From positions 1-64,000 of the forward strand of contig BGZK01000724.1 of the NCBI GenBank assembly GCA_005406025.1: DNA of 64,000 nt, given 5' to 3'. The notes below the pieces were generated by a model. The model was not told the origin of the DNA, did not search any database, and saw nothing but the letters and a program-made list of their open reading frames with translations. The translations under genes and the position numbers were made by a program. Source of the stretch: Eumeta japonica. Its lineage: Eukaryota > Arthropoda > Insecta > Lepidoptera > Psychidae. Each line of letters starts with the position of its first letter. Positions within the stretch are counted from its first letter, which is position 1. Below, one piece after another: positions 1-10,895 of the stretch.

Positions 1-97
1 CCAGTGACCTAATTTGTCCCAGAAGCATTATGTCACTTACGTTATTATTTTAGAGGAGGACCTACAGATCTATCCAATTTTTTCTTATATTTCACAG

Positions 98-3000
98 GTA
101 ACAGATATGCAGACAGTTGTTTTGACTCCGGATGCTGTAGATTTATTCCAATCACCTACAATGTTCAATCATATGAGGCGTCTAGCTAAAGAACGGGACC
201 ATTATCTCCAAAACTGGGCAAGTTTGGTGCTAAATGAAGGTTTGTGTGAAGAAGGTTCAGACACGAGGAATCAGGGTACAAGATCATCTCAAAATGTCAA
301 TCAGAATAGTGAGAGTCAGCATCTGGCTGTGGAGCTTGCAGATTGGAAGGCGAGGTTGAGGAAACAACGACAGGAATTGTATGTCTTCATTAATATTGTA
401 TTGTATTCAATATCAATGAGCTAACAATTAAAAATGTTTCACCTAATGACTGAAGTATAAGATATTAAAAATATGTGAAGTAAAGGACATTACAGATAAA
501 TTCGCATTGGAAAAAAATTAATAAAGTATGTAAACAATTTTAGGAATGGAATAGTACATTTTATATTAATAAAACATGTTTAATCATTTTGTAAATGATC
601 AATAAAAAAATATTAAAACATATAAAATAAGCATGTGATTATTTTACTTATATGCGTTTTTATCAGGGAAGAAAAGTCGGAACAGCTAGCAGAGTGTCGG
701 GAAGAACTCGAACATACTAAAGTGGTTTTAGCCAAATTAAGAGCTGACAGTCAGGAGTGGTTCACAGAAGCGAGGCGCGCGGCCGGCTACCGCGACGAGG
801 TGGACGCCCTGAGGGAGAAGGCCGACCGCTGTGATAGGTAAGTTAGTACACTCAAGTAAAATTGATTGTAATGAATACCTTATGAGTTTTAATGTAGTAA
901 TTTCTTCTTCCTTAATAACATCTCCAATTTCTGAGAATACAATTTCTAAACTTTTTTTTTACTTTTTCTTCCATCACACATTCACTCTATCTATTTGTTT
1001 TGTAAACCTACTTCCATTCATCCTTCTCAGATAGCCAAATTAGTTAAACGTACACTTATGTGCTCTAGTACTACATTTCTTTTAAATCGACATCTTTCAA
1101 ACAACTATCCAAAATCAATTATTTAAGGACACTTTTGACATGATGTATAAGATTTGTATCCATTTTTATTCTACTACTTTCATTCCCAACTTACGCTACA
1201 ATGCATATTAGGTTAGAACTGGTAATTCGTTATCGATAGCTAAACATTATTCTGCAAAATATTTTTGCTATTCATAACAACTAACAAGACCCTATTCATT
1301 TTATCTTTCACATTTACTCTATTTTTAGTATCTCCATCATGGTTACAGTTGATTGAAAAAAAACACAAAACAAGTACACTTCCTTGTTCAGTACTATTGT
1401 CCATATCAATATAGTAGATATTTTATTGCATTCAATGAAATTTTAATATCGTTTAAATACCATGACTTTGGTCTTGCTTACACTAATTTTCATACTTTAT
1501 TTCATAATCAAGTCATTCATTTTGTTCAACCATTACTTGTCATTTGCATAACAATGACAATCAAAGGATTACTTGATCATCAGCATATATGATGCATTTT
1601 GATTAATAACTTATCCATTCTTTGTCTTTATTTATAACTTTTAAATTATTTGTACAGCTATCCATAACTAAGTTGAGTTCTTGATGAAGTTAACATCTCT
1701 ATCAAACAGTTATGGATGTTCAATCATTCACTATCTGCCCTATTTTTTCCAATAGAGGCATTGGATTTTCTACACAGAGATTATAGTATACTTATCATTG
1801 TTCAGCTGTGTTACAAATGGTAAGAATGTTGTATACATCATTCCTCTCCACTTAATTTTTTTCAGATTTACAAAAGTTCAAAAATGATCTTTAACTAAAA
1901 AGTTTTCTGTAATATCAAAAGTTGAGTAAATATTTATTCAATGTAGTAACTTATTCCAAATGAAAAGAGAAAGTATCCAATGAGAGAATGCTTCGGTTAA
2001 TTTCTAGACAAAACCGAGTCTTCATTAGATAGCTGTTTGGTCGACTGATACGATTTTTCAGATTAGAGCAAGAAATACAGCGTTACAGAGATCGCCTCGC
2101 CGACGCCGAATACTATAAAACACGTGTTGCGGAGTTACGCGAGGACAATAAGGTATCAACTTCATATGATTAACTCGGTGAATGTGAGGTGTAGTACATC
2201 CGGACTGTGATACATTGGCTTATAATTTAGCTTCAAATCGCTAATATGTGCTGTGCGGTTGAGTAGCTACAGAGGAGAAAAAGTGGAAGAGGTGAGTGAC
2301 AGGACTCAGTCAGCCGCTGATCAGCAAGTGTTATAGATTGTGTCAAAGTACTCAGTGGGTGAGTTACATTCACATTACACTTCATGTTATAAGTTTGCTC
2401 AACTACTTTTTCTTTTATAATTACACATTAAATAATAGACGTCATTTGAAGAGAATCAAAGTAGAATACTGTATTTATTTGAAAAAGCTGAGACATTCAT
2501 CTGAAGCAACATGGAAATTCACAATTTCAGTTAAAGTAGTTTTGAAAATAATATAGAACTGGAGATAGACAATGAAGAGAGCGGGGAAGAAGTGGAGAGC
2601 GTCATGGAATAAAATAATAAAAAGATAAATAAGAAATGCAAAGCATTGACCTATGGAAATTTTGTCACTAGCTTTGAATATGGCTAATATAAACAGTACC
2701 ATAATCTACAAGGCCAATAAAAGATACTCTACCATGCCGAGATTTTCTTACAGATTTGGGAATAGAATCAATCAAATCAAACTTCATAAAAAAATCAAAA
2801 ATAAGGTTGTGGACCTCAATGGATGTTAGATGTGAGTTGTGCCCTTCTAAAAAAGATTGCAAAATCAAACATATTTATTACCAGTGCGAATGCTATTTGT
2901 GTATGGTACATGCCACTTTCACATGTGAATTCTGTGCTAGATCTCAAGATAGATAACTCAAATTTCATTGATTATTATAAGTTTGTAACATATTTTTATG

Positions 3001-6000
3001 ATCTGCTGTTGTGGAACTTTATTTATAATGGAAAAAAGGTTTCAGTTTTATTTTATTTTATTAGAAGGTAATAGATAGCTAGCTGCCAAATAATTAAATT
3101 TTAATTTAATATGTTTACATTTATCATTTATTTTATTTTTCACTCTAATAGATACTTATTATTCACAAAAATAATATATATCAAGTTTTAATATAACTAA
3201 AACTCAAAAGCCTAATGGGTTTATCACATCTACGTTCCGTGCTACAAAATTGAAAATTACAGCTGGATTATGTTACAAATATATTGTACAATGTGTGCAT
3301 TTTACATAACTGTAGGGATACATGTAAGTTGTATTTCAAAATGTCTTAAAAAACGTGTCATATTAGACCTATATTATTTAAGAAATTGTTAATCCATTAT
3401 GTAAAATTAATGTAACATTTATCTAACAATTTTTAAAGTCACTTTATTTTTCAATGTATTTTTTAAATAAAATATTAGTTCCCTTGTGTTGCATAGGCAT
3501 TGATGGAAACACGTGATGCCTTAGAAGAACAACTGCAACGCGCGCGCAAGCGAGCTGAGCAATGCCTCACGCTAGAGGCCGCTATGATCAAGCTAAAAAG
3601 AGAAGCCAACGATATTGCTCTAGTAAGTTTTACTATTTTTACATATAGGTTTTTTCATTTTCAAGAGGCAAACATCATGGGTGCCGTCAAAGAGTAGGTG
3701 GTCAGTTATTGATGACTGTATATACATATTTTAATTAAATATAAAGTATAATGAAAAATTACTTTGAATTTGTATATAAAATAACTTTTTGCCCAACCCT
3801 ATATTTGCCTTTTTGTTCAACAATTTCTTGCTATTTTGTAGGTAGTGACATAATCCCATTGCTGTAGAAATTTTCAGATTTCTTAACCAAAAACTATGAC
3901 AATAATTTTGACAGTCCTCTCTGATTTTAACTTCACACTACCTAAAAAAATTCTGAAGAGACCGAAACAGGTGAAAGTTTGTGGGTGCAAGGTCAGGGCC
4001 ATATAGTGGATGCATTACTTCCCAAGCAAACTCAATATTTGTGAGTAGCTATATGTGTGGTCTGGCATTATCATGGTGAAAAACCACACCCTTTTTATTA
4101 ATAAATTTGGCCCGTTTTTTCTCTACTTTTTGCTTGAGTCTCAACAGCTGTTGACAGTAGAGATCCGAATTGATAATTTTATCCGGCGGTAAAAGCTCAA
4201 CGAGTAATGCTCTTCCAATCCCACCATACACATAGCATCAACTTATTGTGAGTTAATGCAGATTTCGCTCTAGTCTACAGAGCTTGCTTATCTTTTCACC
4301 ATGATCTTTTTCGCATATTCTTGTCGTAGGTAATCCATTTTTCATCACTAGTGATCAATCATGACAGAACACTGATTTTTTTTTTTTTTAAATGTCATCT
4401 ATTTAATTGTATCAAAAATAGCCAGATCCAAATAGCATAACCAAAGAGATATTACTGCACTTTTTTACTTATTAAATATGAAAAAACCTTTTTGCTGACC
4501 ACCAGAAACCCGTTTTAATCATTTGAAACTTTGCCTGGGGCTCTGAAAACGTGTAAATTTCAGTGAAATTGGTAAAACTATAAGAGTTCTTAGTAATAAC
4601 ACTGATCTACATCAAATTTGCCTTTTACATGAAAATGTACTATATTAATTGTATTTCACTCACTGAAGATAAATATACAAGTTAAAATTGATAGTTAGCT
4701 CTTTATTGTGTATTTGTGCTATATATAATATAATAGCGGGCAGGGTGATAGATTTATCACATTGATGACGATTATTCAAAATCTTTAGTGATTACCCGTG
4801 GAAATTTTATTATATCATATTTGTTTGTTGCGTCTAACGCTGTTTGTGTTTTGTTTAACAATTAAAACATGACATTGTTATCATTGTTTTTGACATTGTT
4901 AGTGAAAAATCTAGTTTTCATTATGGCAGATTTATGGTGATCTCAAAGTCATAGCAATGATGTTGGCTTTACAAATGGGCTATACCCAGTACTGTTGTTT
5001 TTTGTCTGAGTGATATAGTCGGGCTAGATCTTTACACTACATAAAAAATATTGAAATCCTAGACGAAGCATGAATCCTGTAAAAAAGAATGTCAAACACC
5101 TTCCTCTAGTAAATTCCCAAAAAACTGTTAAACCACCTTTACATATTAAATTAGGACTAATGAAAGACTTTTTGAAGGCTCTCAACAAGGATGGACTAGT
5201 ATTGAAATACCTGCAAAGTAAATTTTCCTGTATAAGCGATGCCAAAATAAAAGAAGGAATCTTTATGGGACCTGAAATAACAGAGATTCTAAAGGACCAA
5301 AACTTTGATTCAGTTTTACAAGGCTTTGAAAAAGAAGCATGGGAATCTTTTAGAGCAGTCGTTCATGGTTTTTTGGGCAATAAGAGAAATGAGAATTATC
5401 TTGAATTTGCGAACAATCTCCTTCAAACGTATCAACGTATGGATTGCAATATGTCCCTAAAAATTTGTTTTCTTAATTCTCATCTTCATTTTTTCCCTTC
5501 TAACTGCGGTGATGTAAGTGACGAACATGGTGAACGATTCCACCAAGATATCTCAATAATGGATAAGAGATACCAGGGCCGATGGAACATGTCAATGTTA
5601 GCAGACTACTGCTGGACTTTGAGAAGAGACACCCCTAACAGCGATTACAAAAAATAAAGAAAAAAGAAGAGAAAATTTTAATTAAACATGTTTAAATATT
5701 TTGTTAATATTTCAATATTCCCAATTTCATATAAAAAGTAAAAAATAATAATAAATAAATATAGTTTTCTTTTAATAAATTTTTTCTACTTTAACATCAT
5801 TAAAAATCAAATTTTGTATATTAGGTATATTTCCAAAATAAGAACTAATTAAAAAAAATATTCATGTTTTTGTATTCAGTAACCTCAAAGTAGTATAAAA
5901 ATATAATATTCAATTAAAAGGCAAATAAAAAGTTAAATTTTGTAGACCAGTGTAATTAGAACTCTAAAAAATGTATCCTATATATCTTTTCTTTGACTTC

Positions 6001-9000
6001 TAATTATTTTCATACTCAATTATATTGAATTTGGGTATATTATAAGGACTTTTAATAATTATTGGAAAGCCCTATAAAATACATTCTATAATCTTTTGTC
6101 TTTCAGCTATGACAATTCTAAATTTATTGAAATCTGTTAAACTATAGAGATTCTTTGTAATTTTTATGGAATCCTAAAACTTCTATATTCTTCCATAGGC
6201 TTGAAATTGTTTCCATATTAACAATTATTCAAATTGGATAAGCTATAAGGGTTTTTATTAATTCTATCAGAACTGTATAAAAAGTGTGTGGATAGCATAC
6301 CTATGACTCTGTCCATGTGAATGTGGAATGATTCTCTATATCTTTTATATCGACAGATGACGCTGTGTTCATTATGATTCCAGTTACGCTCCTCGTCTGT
6401 GAATATGTCTCAATTGAATCCCAATTCTAATTTTGCTCCTGATCTCGATTCCGGTTTCATTTTTGATTCAATTTCGATAAATTATCTCTTAGCACCCAAG
6501 TGTCCTAAAAAACGTCAAATGCTTTATCAAATTACTACTTACCAGGATAAAAAGTACTTTTGATATTTATCCTTCATACACTTAATACTTTTCATTGGAA
6601 GGTATACCCAGTATATCTTCCAGTGAAATTTGCGTCATGATCCAGTTCAGCCGTTCCGAAGATACCCTGAACAAATAGACAGACAGATAGAAAAGGGTTA
6701 TTTTCTTTCACAAAGAGTTCGTCCTGACAATGAAAAAGGAATCAGCTAAATCGGTCTAGACATTCTCAAGTGATGTTCTTACATACATGCAGCAATTTAT
6801 TTATATTTATACAGATTGATATATAGAAATTATTTAGTAGATAACAATTCAGTAAGGACCATTAGAACACAAGATTCTAATGTGTTTTGTGTGGTTATTT
6901 TTTTTATTTATGTGTATTTTATTTCATGGTTTTCTAAATTTTAAAAATTAATTATTTATTTTTCTTCAATTCTAGGAAAGAGATGCAGACCAACAAAAAA
7001 TACAGGAACTTATTGAAGAAAATAATCACCTACAATATGTAACTAAATCAGTACTTAGTGAAAGTAATAACAGCAACCTGGACACAGACAATGAATGTGA
7101 AAGCACCTTAGAGTCGGGAGAGAATAGTCTGTCTGAGCAGTTGACTAGCAATGCGCAAGCTAGAGCTCTTAAACTTGAGTTAGAGAACAAGAGACTTCTC
7201 TCTACAATAGATAATTTGAGAGAACAGTCATTACTTGAAAGCAGTGACAATATTTTAGAATTAGAAAAAGAAAAGAAAAAATTGACCCTGAAATGTGAAC
7301 AGCTACAAGAAAATTACAATAGACTTGTACAACAAAATTCTGAATTAGAAGAAGTATTTAAAAATGCTTTAGAAGAAAATAGGAAGTTACAAGATTCACT
7401 TGACAGCCAGAAAACAGCTATAGACAGACAAGCTATAGATAGAGAATCAGAAAAAATCAAACTTCAAGACTTTGAAAGACATCTAGAAGCATTAACCAAA
7501 GATAAGCAAAGAATACAAATGCTTTGTGACTCTATTCAAAGGAGAGCTGATGATCTAGAAAAAACTCTAGATGCAAGAACTAAAGAACTGAATATATTGA
7601 AGCCAGAAGCAGATAAAGTCACTGGTTTTATAATACAGACAGAAGAATTGAAGACCAAATTGACTTACATTGAAAAAGAAAATCAAAGTCTGTTAAGAGA
7701 TGTAAATAAATTAAGAGAGTCTGTCGAAGAAAAAGATGTCTCTCTAGATAAATTAACTACAGAGATAGAGTTAAAAATGAAAGAAATAGAAAGACTATCA
7801 AAAGAGGCAGATTTAAATCAGACATTAACAATCAAGCTTCAAGATTTAGAGCAAAAAACGCAAGAATTGAAGTCACAAAAGAAAATGGATTCTGAAACAA
7901 TACAGACTCTACAGAAAGATTTGATAACAGAAAAAGTTAATTTCGATAAAATTAAAAATTGTATTGAAAAATTAGGTATTAATGCTTCTGAAATAGTCTC
8001 TAAAGATATTAATATTGAAGATCTATTAGAAAAAATTATTACAAATAGTGATCATGAGACATTGTTATCAGAAATAGCTTCAAAGTTGAATTTAACTAAA
8101 TTAGTTCCTTGCTCTTGTAATCATAAAGACAAAAATGACACAGAGGCAATTAATCCCCAGATTGAGCAGTTGACAGCAGATTTGCTTGCAGTACAAGCAT
8201 CATTAGAAACTGTTCAGGCAGAAAATGCCAAATTACAAGTAAACATAGCTACTTTAAATTCTCAAAATGGTTCTTTAATTTCGCAACAAATGACTTTACA
8301 ATTAGCCAACAGCCAATTAGCTGCAGAAAAAGAAGAAATAATAAAACAATTAGAAGTTTTGAAGCATAAACAAGATGAACTACTGAGAGATCAAGTTGCC
8401 TTACAAACTTTACATGAACAGCTGAACACTGAATATGAATTGTTGCTAAGTGAAAGAGAACCGATAAAAGCGACTGTAAGAGACTTGAAATTAGAAAATC
8501 GTGAGTTGAAAGAAAGACTCTCTACATGTGAAAAAAAAGTACTGGACTTAGAGTTAGAAAAGGAGACATTGAAAGTTGAGTCGAGAAATCTAACCAATTT
8601 AAGAGCTGAACATTCAAAATTAAAAGATGATTTTCGCAATCTATTCACTGCAAGTGACCGCTTAAAAAATGAATACAGAAACATGCAAGAAGAGTACAGG
8701 AGCCTGCGAAGTGAGGCGACACAGCTCAAGTTAAGGACTACAGAAATGTCAGGTGAAATTAACACTAAAAATGAGATAATAACCAGTTTAGAATTAGAAG
8801 TTAACAAAACAAATCAGCATTGTGAGATGCTTGTACAAATGAATAAAAGTTTAGATGCTGACAGAAGGTCTTTGATGGATCATGTCTCTCAGCTTCTCAC
8901 TCAATACCATGAGTTACTAGCACATTCTCTTAAAGATAAACAACATTATCATGAAGAAGAAAAAATGTTCGCAGACAAAGTAAATGCTTTATGTCGGCAG

Positions 9001-10856
9001 AAAGAAAAACTTGAAGAGAAAATTATGGAACATTATAAAAAATTAGATAACTGTACGCCTAAAAGACGCGGCTTTGGGGCCTCCTTTGTGAAGAGGGTGC
9101 GCAAGGCAGGCACAGACTTAATTAACAAGGTTCCTTCACGAAACAACAAACGGATCGAAGATGGTCGCTCTAAATCACAACTAACTTTAGCTGGCTCTGA
9201 ATCAGGAGAATCAGATCCAGGACAAGAACTAGACAAAGCTTCTAAAATTACAGAAGAACAGACGTCCAACTTAAGTGGGGAGTCAACGAGACATAGTGTC
9301 GATTCCAACTTTAACAGAAGATTAGAGGATAGATTCAAAAATAAATTAGAAGGGGAGATGGGTTCAGTTGGTAATCTGGATTGTTCTAGAACGAGCGAAG
9401 GTTTGACTCGCAAACTTTCGATAGCATCAGCTTACAGTGGCGGTGGCGACGATGCACTAATTCGAGCGTCATTGAGACGCCGCCCACACAAACCGGCTCC
9501 TACCTCTCATAGGAACAGCTACCAAGGCCCCGAAATTGATACGAGTCTTCCAACAGGTATGATTATTATCATATAAATATGAATTTATTACTAGTGTTCT
9601 ATAATTGCCTTCTATTGTATCAGTAAAATGAATAAATTCAGTTCAGATCTGGTTCTAGTTTCGAATCAACTGGTAAATATTTAGTTATACTTTCATATTT
9701 GTTACATTATATTGTTAAATAAGTCTTTCACTGTTTCACCTTACAACATTACCCTTATTGTGACAAATATTGTTAATCCGGGAGGTGATATTTGAACTGT
9801 TTTGTGGTATGAAAAGTAACACATGTTCATTTTAGTTGAATTTCATGGTCTTCTTTCATCAATTCAATGGCTTGGGCATGAAAGATTACCAAGCAAATAG
9901 AAATGGATTTTGATATTAATGGCTTACATTATGTTAATTTAAAATTTTATTACGTAATTTGACTGAAAAAAGTATGTGTTATTAAGTATATTGAAATATT
10001 TGATAGCTGGTCAATTGAAAAAAAAAGAAGCATGTTACATTGTTTTAGTGAATTAATTGTATAACCTAACTCTAGGTAGTATTCATTACAGGTCATAAGA
10101 TATTGATACCAAAAACAGCTTAATGTCATAAAATATAATACTATCTGTGGTTTAAAATAATAATAAATACATTTGCATAAATTGAAAATTGCACAGAGAT
10201 TTCATGATACACTTTATTGTGAGCAGTATGAGGATATCTGGCAAATATGTTTGCACTGCACATATTTTGAAAGATTTATTATTAATGGAATTGTTACAAA
10301 TGTAAAGAAGAAATGCAATTCATAAATATTTAATTTTAATGTTTTAATGATAAATTTGTCTTAATAATAAAATAATGTGCATATGAAATAGTTTATTTTA
10401 GCACATGGGCTCATAAAAGGCACTTTACATGTTAAAATAAAAAGTCTGTTGAGAAGAAAATAATCCAATTTCTACAACTTTAATGTTACAAACAATAGGC
10501 TTCCATCATCAAGACTCATTAGTAATTTTTCCGAAGTGTATACATTTGATTTGTTCAGATTGATATTGCCCTTTCCAGCGTCTAGTCCATCGCCGGTGTT
10601 CGGCACGGCGGGCTCGCGGCGCACGGTTTACATGGCCGACGACGAGCCTACGCTCGGCCGGCCGCACAGCACGCCCCTCAAGGACAACCCCACTTACCTC
10701 GTCTACAACAGGATCTCGACTGTGATAGGAGATACCGGCAGAAAGAGCAGTCCAGAGACCCAAGACTCTCCGGAAAACCAGCAAGCGGCACCGCCACCGC
10801 CCAACGTAGAGCACGCTAAAGAGTCGGCTATATGGTATGAGTATGGATGTGTATGA
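98..10856 (+). CDS. Girdin: Girdin/Daple (CCDC88 family) protein, 5'-partial, six exons
   Basis: Exons read at 98-378, 667-837, 2062-2152, 3497-3622, 6976-9556 and 10579-10856; all junctions are AG/GT and all phases join without a frame break, giving 1,175 codons plus TGA. Residues 1-60 match the end of the CCDC88 Hook-like domain (MRRLAKERDHYLQNW resembles the family's LIEERDEHLE region). Residues about 95-920 are almost continuous coiled coil, with family signatures RLADAEYYKTRVAELREDNK near 160-180 and ALKLELENKRL near 285. A basic patch follows (KRRGFGASFVKRVRKAG, near 918), then a Ser/Pro-rich tail ending WYEYGCV. Known for the family: Girdin binds actin and membranes, and Daple binds Dishevelled PDZ through a C-terminal GCV. 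I see no Galpha-binding motif of the vertebrate VTLQQFL kind. The start codon and most of the Hook domain lie before the window. A GT inside the last exon (10835) could be a donor, but reading through gives the conserved ending, so I take 10856 as the end. Confidence 0.93.
838..2061 (+). other. Girdin intron, no feature seen
   Basis: AT-rich intron between exons ending at 837 (donor GTAAGT) and starting at 2062 (acceptor TTTTTCAG). The short frames inside it look like chance. The preceding intron, 379-666, is likewise empty. Confidence 0.7.
2640..2957 (+). mobile_element. piggyBac-like transposase C-terminal remnant
   Basis: Lies in the Girdin intron 2153-3496, same strand. One frame reads LNMANINSTIIYKANK, like the piggyBac stretch LNM..INS.IIY after the catalytic core. 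A shifted frame at 2756-2956 reads RCELCPSKKDCKIKH then paired Cys and His residues ending CEFC. That matches the cysteine-rich C-terminal domain of piggyBac transposases (CxxCPSKxxRK...CxxC). The two pieces are in different frames, and stops surround them, so this is a dead fragment. No TTAA-bounded terminal repeats were identified. Confidence 0.6.
3780..4505 (-). mobile_element. mariner-type transposase remnant
   Basis: The minus strand at 4049-4231 reads ELLPPDKIINSDLYCQQL followed by GVVFHHDNARPH. This is the mariner catalytic core around the second Asp. Further down the minus strand, about 3960-4030, HPLYGPDLAPTNFHLF corresponds to the family's SPDLAPSDYHLF around the third acid. The N-terminal half, 4235-4390, is recognisable only in broken frames (for example WWDWK before the core). 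It sits within the Girdin intron 3623-6975. A second copy of the same family is at 32300-33165, and the two share the sequence past the transposase (4385-4500 and 33045-33150). Confidence 0.75.
4925..5657 (+). pseudogene. Remnant of an arthropod GERFHQDI-family protein, probably transposon-borne
   Basis: A 195-codon open frame runs 5070-5657, ending in TAA. Motifs seen: PPLHIKLGLMKDFLKAL near its start, then GERFHQDI, MDKRYQGRWNMSMLADYCW and LRRD near its end. I recall this combination from many uncharacterised, multi-copy arthropod proteins, and I cannot give it a biochemical role. The homologous region starts upstream: 4930-5060 in another frame reads YGDLKVIAMMLALQMGYTQY but has in-frame stops and a one-base shift before 5070. 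So this copy is 5'-truncated and broken. It lies inside a Girdin intron on the sense strand. Its spread in arthropods and this intronic position suggest a mobile element cargo or transposase-related protein, but that is inference. Confidence 0.55.
5658..6975 (+). other. Rest of Girdin intron 4, AT-rich with repeat traces
   Basis: Mostly A/T-rich DNA. About 6600-6790 resembles the end of a common lepidopteran dispersed repeat (ccagttcagccgttccgaag followed by cagacagatag); related text appears near 38730-38800 and 40230-40340. No coding exon is needed here, because the flanking exons join in phase 0 and match family sequence continuously. Confidence 0.4.
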
Positions 10857-10889
10857 ATACTTCATGTTTACTCTGTATATGAGTGTGAA

Positions 10890-10895
10890 AATAAA
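10890..10895 (+). terminator. Candidate polyadenylation signal of Girdin
   Basis: AATAAA begins 34 bases after the TGA. In such AT-rich DNA further downstream signals are also possible, so the real 3' end is not fixed by sequence alone. Confidence 0.35.

Noticed and set aside
8391..8807. 138-codon minus-strand frame inside the large Girdin exon (also 9033-9413)
   Set aside because: Antisense of a long coiled-coil exon whose sense frame is continuous and conserved.
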